Assembly (NCBI RefSeq): GCF_035222375.1 | Contig: NC_085891.1 | Span: 3,968,001 to 4,032,000, forward strand | DNA length: 64,000 nucleotides | Direction: 5' to 3' | DNA from: Podospora pseudocomata | Taxonomy: Eukaryota; Ascomycota; Sordariomycetes; Sordariales; Podosporaceae | Shown: positions 56,032-64,000 of the stretch, piece after piece | Layout: every line of letters starts with the position of its first letter | Position numbering within the stretch: the stretch's first letter is position 1 | Program-made: the position numbers and the translations under genes | Notes under the pieces: model-generated | Databases searched by the model: none | Told to the model about the DNA's origin: nothing | The model's input: only the letters and a program-made list of their open reading frames with translations

Positions 56032-56587
56032 TCAGAGGAGGGCGGCCATGGCCAAGGGGAGAGCGGCACCGACGAGGCCGGCGGCGAGGCCGGCGGCGCC
56101 AGAGCCGGGAGTGCTGGTCTCGGCAGGGGCGGCATCGTCGGTCGTGGTAGGGGTGGCAGCAGGACCAGCGCTGGACGAAGCAGAGTCGGTGGGGAGCTCC
56201 AGGGTGCCGCCGCCGATGGTGGTGGTCATGGGAGCAACCTCGTCGCACATGGAGATGACAGAGGGAAGGACCTCAGCTGCGGAGAGATTGATGGTTAGCA
56301 AGCACTCAGAGCCAAACAGGGCGGTAAAACAAACCAACAGCAACGTCCTGACCGCAGGCAACCATGACGCAGGCAACGCTGGCATCGTAGATGGCACGGT
56401 AGTTTTCGAGAATGCAGAAGCACTCGAGCTCGGTGTCGTCCTTGCAGGTGGTGGCGCTCTTGCGGGCGTCGCTGAGGCACTTGAGCGAGCACTCGGGAAC
56501 GTAGTCACCGAGGGTGGTGTGGTCGTGACCCTCGTGGGCAACAACACCGGCAACGGCGGCAGCGAGGAGAGCGGTGATGTACTTCAT
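56032..56587 (-). CDS. CFEM-domain GPI-anchored protein
   Basis: Predicted cell-surface protein; some CFEM proteins bind haem or take part in iron uptake, others act at the host or cell wall. Exons (coding order) 56587-56335 and 56276-56032, with a 58-nt intron, give 165 residues. A signal peptide lies at 1-17. Eight Cys are spaced as in CFEM (PECSLKC, ATTC, LECFC, ACVMVAC, ISMC). The segment TTTIGGG to ETSTPGSG is Ser/Thr/Ala-rich and likely glycosylated. The hydrophobic C-terminus AAGLVGAALPLAMAALL is typical of a GPI signal. It is divergently paired with a siderophore-type transporter. Confidence 0.92.
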
Positions 56588-56703
56588 TTTGGCAGAAGGA
56601 TGGGTCTCGACGGTTGTTGAGTAGGTAGTAGCTGGTGGGAGGCAGAGAACAACAAGATCAGGGCGGGCGATCACTTTCCCCCGAGCTCAGCTCTTGCAGA
56701 GCT

Positions 56704-56710
56704 CTTTATA
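56704..56710 (-). promoter_or_regulatory. TATA box candidate for the CFEM gene
   Basis: CTATAAAGAG on the minus strand, 116 bases before the ATG. Confidence 0.5.
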
Positions 56711-56887
56711 GGGTCACATCGAATGGGGTGGGCAGCCTCGGTTCCTGGTGGGCGGGTGTGTCTGCAACGGAGGCCCTGCTGGGCGGCGACAAGGGCTGTC
56801 CGGTCTCGCATCGCAGTGCAGAGCTTGCGGCGCTATCGCCAATAGCTCCGTCGAGGCCGTGCATGCATGGACCTTGGCAATCAGATG

Positions 56888-56896
56888 ATCAGATAA
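56888..56896 (+). promoter_or_regulatory. ATCAGATAA site (SRE/SreA-type iron GATA consensus)
   Basis: A perfect match to ATCWGATAA, the site recorded for fungal iron-repressor GATA factors (SreA, Sre1). An overlapping near-copy ATCAGATGA lies just 5'. It sits between two candidate iron genes. Confidence 0.6.
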
Positions 56897-57316
56897 TGGA
56901 GATTAGATCGAAACCCTGTCTGTTGGCCGTGGCCAATTTTTTTTCTTCGAATCGGGATGCAGAATTTGCCGGGGCTCGACCCCTCTCTCGTCCTCGTCCC
57001 GGTGAAGGACAGGCTTGGGGGTGGGTGACTGTGGAACCAGGTTGCCCCATCCGCCCGCCGAGGATCCGGAAATTCTCGCAAGCTGGTTTTGGGAGTGTGT
57101 GTTTTGGGAGTGTGGGAGTGTGAAAATGTGGGAGTGTGCATGGCTGCGATTGATGGCTCTGTTTGGGTGGTAGAGAGGTGCAGAAGGGGATTAACTCGTT
57201 AATAAAACATCACTCACGTCTCTCGCCTGTTTTGCTGCTTGCCTTGCTGTGTTCCGTCTTGCCATTCTTGGCATATATCGTTTCTTCCTCTGTCACCACC
57301 GTCCACTGCCGCAACC

Positions 57317-59185
57317 ATGGCCACGGAGAAGCAGCCAGCCAGCTTGTCGGCGGATGAGGGCGTTAGTCCCGTCGTCGAAGAGAGAGGACACAGCTCTGCG
57401 GACCTGGAGAAAGACGCCATCTCCAGCGATGCTCAGGCTGGTGTTCGAGCCATCGAGGCCGCGCAGCTCGTCTGGCCAAAGTCGCACCTCATTGGAGCCT
57501 ATGTCTTGTAAGAAGGCGGTTGAACAGACAGCTTGAGGATGGGACGCTAACCGGTGTATTCGACAGCATCTGGCTCATCTACTTTGTCACGTCGCTGCAG
57601 GAGGTGTGCGCCAGGGCGTACAGCCCCTTCGTTACCAGCACCTTCTCTTCCCACAGTCTGACTCCCGTGGTGTACATTGTCTCAAGCATTCTTGGCGGCG
57701 TCTCCAAGCTGCCCCTGGCCAAGATTCTTGACATTTGGGGTCGGCCACAGGGCATGGCTCTCATGCTCCTCATCTGGACGATTGGCTTCGTCATGATGGC
57801 TGCGTGCAAGAATGTTACGCAGTACGCGGCCGCCTATGTGTTTTCCACCGTTGGGTAAGTTCAGGCATGGTACAAAGTCGAGTTTTTACCTGGATCTTGA
57901 GAAACTGACCGGCACCGTAACCATTAATAGTGCGCAGGGCATCAGCTACTGCATCACCGTCTTCGTTTCCGACACGACCAGCTTGAAAAACAGAGGTCTG
58001 ATGCTCGCCTACGCCACCTCCCCCTACATTGTGACGACCTGGGCCGGCGGTCCCATCGCCGACAGATTCATCATGAACGGAGGTCCTGGTTGGAGATGGG
58101 GCATGGGCATGTGGGCCATCGTCACGCCCGTGATTGTCACCCCCTTGATTCTCATCTTTATTTACAACCAGCACCGTGCTGAAAAGATGGGTCTCATCCA
58201 GCCGCGCCAGTTTGGAAAGATTACCTTTACCCGCGTCAAGGAGGCTGTGATCCAGATGGATCTCCTCGGCATCTTTATCCTCGGCGTCGGTCTCTCCATG
58301 TTCCTTGTTCCCATTGCCATCTACAAGTATCAAGCCGACGAATGGCGCTCACCGCTCATCATCTGCCTTCTCATCTTTGGCGGTCTCCTCGTGGCCGGCT
58401 TTGTTGCCTATGAGAAGTGGCTCGCCCCCGTCAACTTTGTCCCTGCCCACCTCCTCCGCCACCCCAACGTTCTCCTGGCCGGCATCATGCTCACCCTCAT
58501 CTTTGCCAGCGCCATGGTCTGGGGCAACTTCTTCTCGTCCATGTGCATGGTCGCCTGGAACACCACCGTGACCGAGGCCACGTACATCTCCAACATTTAC
58601 CGCACCGGCATGTGCTTCGCCTCCATCCCCCTCGGATGGGCCATTCGAAAGACTCGTCGCTTCAAGTGGGTTGCCGTCTACTACTCGCTGCCGCTGATGC
58701 TCCTCGGCATCGGCCTGATGATTGAGTTCCGCCGCCCCGACGTCAACATTGGCTACATTGTCATGACGCAAATCTTTGCCTCGTTTGCCGCCGGGCCCTT
58801 GGTCGTCGCATCCGAGCTCGCCATGATGAGCCAGGTCACCCACAACCAGATGGCTGCCATCCTCGCCATCCTGGACCTCTTTGGCAGTGTAGGCACAGCA
58901 ATTGGCTCCACTGTTGCGTCGGCCGTCTGGACCAACGTGTTCCCCGGGGCCATCCGGGACAGGCTTCCCCAACTGACCGACATGCAAGTCACCAGCATCT
59001 CTGGAAGCATGTACACGCAGCTCGGCTACCGCAAAGGCACACCCATCCGTCTCGGCATCTCATGGGCCTATCACGACGCGCAGCAAGTCTTGTTGATCAT
59101 CAGCATGGTCATGATCGGCTGCGGCTGGATCTTGACATGGTTCTGGAAGAACACCAGGTTGTCAGACAAGCAGTCCCAGCACTAG
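57317..59185 (+). CDS. Siderophore iron transporter (MFS, SIT family)
   Basis: Predicted plasma-membrane H+ symporter for ferric siderophores (MirB/Sit1 family). Exons 57317-57507, 57567-57854 and 57931-59185 give 577 residues, near the family's usual 560-620. After a polar N-terminus, IWLIYFVTSLQEVCARAYSP starts helix 1, followed by the motif KILDIWGRPQGMAL. Later come VFVSDTTSLKNRGLMLAY (typical SIT loop), SPYIVTTWAGGPIADRF and the long C-terminal loop with YRKGTPIRLGISWAYHDAQ. All expected membrane helices are present. The divergent CFEM gene and the shared GATA site fit an iron-uptake role. The transported siderophore is unknown. Confidence 0.93.
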
Positions 59186-59739
59186 GGTCATTGGGTAGAT
59201 ACAGACAGATGCATGTTTCATTGGATAATTTGATACCAATTGGCCGGGAGGCGAAATAGCGCTCTGCACAGTGAGCAGAGGGTTCAGCATAATAAAAAGT
59301 GTTTTTCCAGGCCTGATGGTCTTTTGACCTGTTCTGTATTTTATATTTGTGACTAATTAGGTAACTACCATACTATATGTCTTCCATCCCATCACATGGG
59401 CTGAAGAAAAATCTATAAAAGGGGTATCAGTTGAGTTGAAAGCACGCCTCCGCCTCTTCCTCCCTCTCTTCCTCTTGCCACCGCAGCACCTGGTCTCCGT
59501 CGTGGCATCGCCCAAAACGGACACGGGGTATTTGTTGAAAACAGATTGACTCGCTCGCATCCATAAAAGCATCCCGTCATCTCCTTAGGGTATCCAACCA
59601 TCATGATCATTAGTATCTGTTGAGCCTCAGTTGCACTCACTTGAAACATTGCACACACACCCAAAACGCCCGGCGACTATACGTTACGTTGAATAAACAT
59701 GCACACGGAATATCGACTTGGTCTTCGAAGCCGAAGAAC
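59186..59739. other. Convergent intergenic region
   Basis: Between transporter and permease 3' ends. Nothing recognised. Confidence 0.55.
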
Positions 59740-61505
59740 TTAGTCCTTCTTGATGGATGGCTCAGACGCTTGCTGAGGACCAGAAGACAAGCCCGGAACG
59801 ACACCGCCATCCCGAGACACGGGCTGGACGCCAAGGGACTCGGTAGGGGGGCCGCGGTAGTTCTTGTGACCCCAGACAGCGTACCACGCAGCCGCGATGG
59901 CCACGAAGCCGACCAAGACAGCAGGAGCATAGTTGACCGTCTCGGGAGTGACAGGAAGCAGGGCAGGCATGCAAAAGAGCGGAAGGGCGAGGGCGGACCA
60001 GGCTGCAGAGATGATTAGCATGTGGAAAACCGAGAAGTGAGGTGCTGCCAAGGGGAAACATACCCAGAGCAATGATGTTGCAGAGCCAGCCAAACTTGCC
60101 CAAGAAGAACTTGCCGCCCTTCACCTGGGCTCTGCCCTCGAGCATGGACACGGCGATGGGGGCGGCATACGAGAGGGTCAGGGAAATGACACCCACGCCG
60201 GAAAAGGCGTTGAACGCTACGGGAGATCCAAAGTAGATGGCACCCAGAATGATCTGAATCGCCATGGACAACATCATGGCGTTGAGGGGAACATCCAGCT
60301 TGGTGTTGACCACCTTCCACCACTTGGAACCGGGGATGGCACCGTCGCGAGCAAAGGCCCACGTGCAGCGCGAAGCAGCGGTTGTGCAGGCGGTACCGCA
60401 AAGGATACCCAAAACCATGATGGGAACCAGGAGGGCAAAGGCACCCCCTTCGGAGCCAACGGCAGACTTGAGGATGGCCGGGACAGGCTGTGCCAACTGC
60501 ACCATCAACGCCAGGTCGGGAAGAACAAACATGAGCGGCACGAGGAACAGGAGCCCGCCAATGGTGTTGATGAGGATGGTAATAACCATGGCCTTGGGGA
60601 CCTGGGTGGCGGGATGCTGGACCTCCTCGCACATGGAGATGACCATACCGGTAGACGAGGTGGCATACCCGGCGTGAAGGAGGCCGACCATGAACGACCA
60701 GCCGGCAGGCCAGCCGGAGGTGGGCTCAAAGTGGGTGAAGGCGTATTCGGCGGAGCGGCGGCCTTCCTTGGCAACAGCGAGGACGGTAATGAGGATGGCA
60801 AGGATGCCGGCGAAGGTCCAGAACACGGCAAAGGTCTGTAGAACAGCAAGAAGGTTAGCGACAGACAAGCAAGACACGGGATGCGAGACTCACATCGAGG
60901 AGGGGCAAGTGGCGGTTGCCAAAGGCCGAGATGGCATTGCACAGCAAAGTGATGGCCAAAAAGGTCAGCCAGATCTGGTATGTCTCGGCGCCCCAGATCT
61001 CCTCGCCCTCGGAGTTGGTAAAGACATTGACGCAGGCAACATAAAACAAGGTGGTTCCAAACTGCACAGCAAGAGTGATGGTGATGTTGCCGACAACATA
61101 GCACCAGCCGCAAATGTAGGCGCTGAGCCTGCGAATCTTTGCGGGCGCAAGCATAAAGGTCTGGTAGTAGACACCTCCGGCGGTGGGATACACGCTTGTG
61201 ATTTCTCCCAGCGAAGCGGCGACACAGAGAATGATCAGGGAGACGATGACCCAGCCCCAAATGACAACGGCCGGGCCGCCGCCCTGGAGCGGATAGTAGA
61301 GCGTCGTAGCGAGACCGTAGGGGATCGAGGCGAGCACAAAGGACATGAAGGCGACATGCCAAGTGGAACGAGTGCGCACCAACTCGGCCTTGTAGCCCAT
61401 GGCCTCGAGGAGCCCATCGGCATCGTCAGAGTCGTTGCCGGACGACGTCCGTATCTCGGGGGCGGCCACAACGGCGGCGGCGCCGGTGGCAGCTTGTGGG
61501 CTCAT
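59740..61505 (-). CDS. Amino-acid permease (APC superfamily, GABA/choline type)
   Basis: Membrane permease of the APC superfamily, fungal Uga4/Hnm1-like group; substrates in that group include GABA, choline and other amines. Exons (coding order) 61505-60894, 60835-60064 and 60002-59740 give 548 residues with about twelve hydrophobic segments. Typical blocks are WHVAFMSFVLASIPYGLATT (helix 1), SLGEITSVYPTAGGVYYQTF and MCEEVQHPATQVPKAMV (the loop after helix 6). These are followed by TAASRCTWAFARDGAIPGSK and DVPLNAMMLS. The C-terminal tail is hydrophilic. The start precedes SPQAATGAAAVV, a soluble N-terminus usual for the group. Specific substrate not assigned. Confidence 0.92.
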
Positions 61506-62593
61506 TGGCAGGTGGTGTTTGGGGCTCTTGCGGGGCCGGGCCGAGATGGATTCGGGGGTCGGACGGCTAAACAAACAACAGCTGGCGCAAGACGCAGAAT
61601 TTTGCAGACGGCAGGAGAAACGTGAGCCTTGTCAAACACAAAAAAAAGAGACGACGAAAGGATCAGGGTGGGATTTAAGCCATGTAGGAAGCTGCATCCT
61701 GCCCGAGGTACCCTCTGATTACGTACAGATAAGCTGCTCCCTGGGGAGCCAAGCACCCGGAGTGGCAGGCACAACCAGGTGAGCCATGTCCCCGGGGAAG
61801 CGCTACAGCATGCGCTACTGTTATTTAGGAACAGTGTGGGGTGCCTAAGGTACCAGGTATTCCAGTGTTTTTTTTTTTTTTTGTGTTTGCAAAACCAACA
61901 GCCAAGCCGTTGGGCTCCCGAAGCTGTGGCAGGTGGCTTCAGCGGTGTCTCATTCTCCTGTTATTCGTTCCACGGTACTAGGTATCAGACAGTCTCACAG
62001 TGTTTTGGAGCCATCTGATTTTCCACGTCGTTTTTTCTCCAATGGTAGGCACATGAGTCGGTGGCCTGTGCAGCACCTGGCATTGGCCAATGGACATGAA
62101 CGGTTTTCCGACACAGGGTCGAGCTAAGCATTTTTTGGCGTCATTGGGCATGAGAGAGTGGGGGTCCAGCTCTTGTCCCGAACCGCGGCGCTGGAAGTGT
62201 TTTCTCAACGTCTCGCTGCAGAGTCTCCCACGCCCGTGGAGCTGTCAAGAACACGCTGCAGTTTAGACAGATGGTTAGCGTGTCCTTTTTGACAGAGAAA
62301 CATCACACCATGTCCCGCGATTATCGCAATGCTGGGCTTCAATAGCTTCTGTTTTTTGCGCCCGAGAAATTCCGGGGTCAAGCCAAGAACCTGGGGATTG
62401 GCTTGCCAAATCCTCTCAGGTGGGGAATACCTGTTGGTTGCATGTGAAGACTACCTGACAGATAAACAGTATTTGAGCCATTGTTGACATTGCCAGCACA
62501 CTTGAACATGCTATTCTATACTCTTTTGACCTAGCCATCAGCGGGTATCATTATCTCCCGGGAATCATCCTGCAACAGAACAGTATAATGTGT
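61506..62593. other. Intergenic region
   Basis: Permease promoter side and 3' end of the last gene. A T-run of about 14 bases lies at 61867-61881. No gene seen. Confidence 0.55.
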
Positions 62594-63407
62594 TTACACA
62601 TGGCCACGGCCAGAGCGTGCAATAGACTCCCCAACATAGTCGTACACCATCTTCACCTTGGCTACTTGGCTCCCCTTCACGGTTACGGCCCACTTGACCA
62701 GCCTTTTCTCCCCAGCAATCACCTCGAAGCCCCATTCGACAGTCGACCTCCATCCAGCGCCCTTGCCCAACTGACTCAAACTCTCCATCACCTCGATCAT
62801 GACGGCCCGTTCTGGTAGGCCGACATCAGGATCCGTCTCCATTCCCGACTCAAACGCCATCTGTCCGATCTGAGCACCGCTCTTTTCCGTTGTCATTTTC
62901 TCCCCTGTTGTGTACGTTGGTGTTCTGTTGACAAAATCATACCGACATCGTACACGCACCGGCCCTAGTGGCGCGGGAAGAACGACGGCTCGGTCCTCGT
63001 TGTCCAAGATGTACATGTTGTCGTTCATGGGAATGTGGAACCTGCAGCCACCAAACCAGGGGCGGCGGACGGTCTGTTGGAAGCTAAAGACCACATCGTC
63101 GGAGAAGGGTAAGCAGTAAGGGTGCTTGATGTATTCCTGCTCAATGGTCATGAAGGAGAGGAGCTTCCGAGTCCAGAAAGATGTCCCTTGCTGCTCCATG
63201 TTAGCAACACGACAAACGATGCCTCAGCAACGAAAGTCGTACCATCTTGTATGCCTCCTTCATGTTATCAGAGAGCTTTCGGTTGAAGCGCCAGCGGCCA
63301 CTGATGTCGAGTACTGAAGTCTGACTAGGCGCCGCCATGGTGTATGTGAGAGCGGGAGTAGTGGGCATTGGCGATGGCGACAAGTCTTCTGATGAATAGT
63401 CTGTCAT
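62594..63407 (-). CDS. Unrecognised protein, possibly calycin/lipocalin-like
   Basis: Not recognised with certainty. Exons (coding order) 63407-63243 and 63190-62594 give 253 residues; the 52-nt intron has a GTACGA donor, GCTAAC branch site and GCAG acceptor. Residues 1-28 are disordered. LDISGRWRFNRKLSDNMKEA resembles the first strand and helix of lipocalin or fatty-acid-binding-type barrels. The remainder alternates short strands (for example RRPWFGGCRFHIPM, VRVRCRYDF, VKWAVTVKG), fitting an antiparallel barrel. No signal peptide or membrane segment. Proposed only as a small-ligand-binding protein. Confidence 0.7.
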
Positions 63408-64000
63408 TTTAACAATTTGTTGTCCTGTGACAGATTGTTTTCTGAGCAGTCTAAAAACGTTTTCGGTGCCGGTCAAGTTTGTTTCCGTTCGCGACTGCTT
63501 CGTTCCGAGCGATTGTCGCACAGTTTTGTAACAGCGGGTGCCTGCATTCTTTCGAAAGTTGTCCTTCCCCGCGACGCGCCCGCTCAGATAGTTGACTGGA
63601 ATGTGGTGGTTTGATGCAAGGGGTTTGGCAGGACAGATACTAGAGGCCGATAAAACCATCGTATTGATGTGAGACAGTTCATTTTCAAATCTTGAAAACC
63701 GAATGCGGGCCGCTTCAAGAAACTCGGCAATTGTGTCTCGGCAGAACATGTATTAAGCACAATCTTGCAAACATAACACTTAAAGGTGTCCAGTCTTGGC
63801 GGTGCAAGAGGCCGGTTATGGGATGGTAAGTAGTTGGTAGGGTAATCGGTTTCATCTCTGTGGAGGCCGTGGGCTTGATGGAAACATCATCTGGGCTGGG
63901 TTTTGCTTGCGGGAGGACTTTCATGACCCTGTTCACTCTAGCCTGGATCAAATCGTTTGATACAGCGATGCATATACATGCCTGGTTAAGAACAAAGCAG
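63408..64000. other. End of window
   Basis: About 590 bases upstream of the last gene. Nothing recognised. Confidence 0.5.

Larger units (their letters stand above)
56588..57316. promoter_or_regulatory. Divergent promoter of CFEM and siderophore transporter genes
   Basis: 729 bases between the two start codons. It holds TATAAAG (minus strand) 116 bases before the CFEM ATG, an ATCAGATGATCAGATAA element in the middle, and short GGGAGTGTG repeats at about 57095-57137. Shared iron-dependent control is inferred. Confidence 0.6.

Noticed and set aside
1-64000. CRISPR arrays, operons, ribosome binding sites
   Set aside because: Spliceosomal introns and tRNA introns show eukaryotic DNA; no regularly spaced repeats of that kind were seen.

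Overview
The window looks like nuclear DNA of a filamentous ascomycete, most likely of the Sordariomycetes and close to the Sordariales. Genes carry few, short introns (about 50-80 nt) with GT...CTAAC...AG signals. The gene families are typical of such fungi: a CFEM protein, a siderophore MFS transporter, a DIT1/DIT2 pair, a cellobiose-dehydrogenase-type cytochrome, a PHO85-type cyclin and Fot1/pogo transposons. I do not assign a species.

Left part (0-24 kb): a zinc alcohol dehydrogenase, a large alpha-arrestin, a PCL-type cyclin on the minus strand, then about 9.3 kb without any gene I can support, and a long coiled-coil protein. Accessory part (24.8-34 kb): a secreted single-domain cytochrome, an HD-domain hydratase-like protein, a SnoaL-like protein, a thioredoxin, a small beta-type protein with an apparent frame break, a basic hypothetical protein, two tandem tRNA-Thr genes and a small membrane protein. 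From 34.8 to 39.7 kb lie a three-copy degenerate repeat, two Fot1/pogo elements inserted in one AT-rich 21-bp minisatellite, and an intron-containing tRNA-Phe.

The most notable block is 39,982-47,888. It holds a DIT1/PvcA-type isocyanide synthase-like protein, a DIT2-like P450 and, divergently, a DTR1-like MFS exporter. These are the same three functions that make and export the dityrosine precursor of the yeast spore wall. The exporter gene shows two local defects (a 5-A run that breaks the frame and a GG where an AG acceptor is expected), so it is either decaying or carries sequence errors.

Right part (49.5-64 kb): a GNAT acetyltransferase, an AIF-like flavoprotein, a kinase-HAD-phosphoribosyltransferase fusion, a CFEM GPI protein and a siderophore transporter, an APC-family permease and an unrecognised protein. 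The CFEM gene and the transporter are divergent and share a promoter with a perfect ATCAGATAA (iron-responsive GATA) site.

Gene models were spliced by eye from reading frame, splice signals and family motifs. Three single-base frame problems in otherwise well-kept genes and two GC-AG introns are reported separately.
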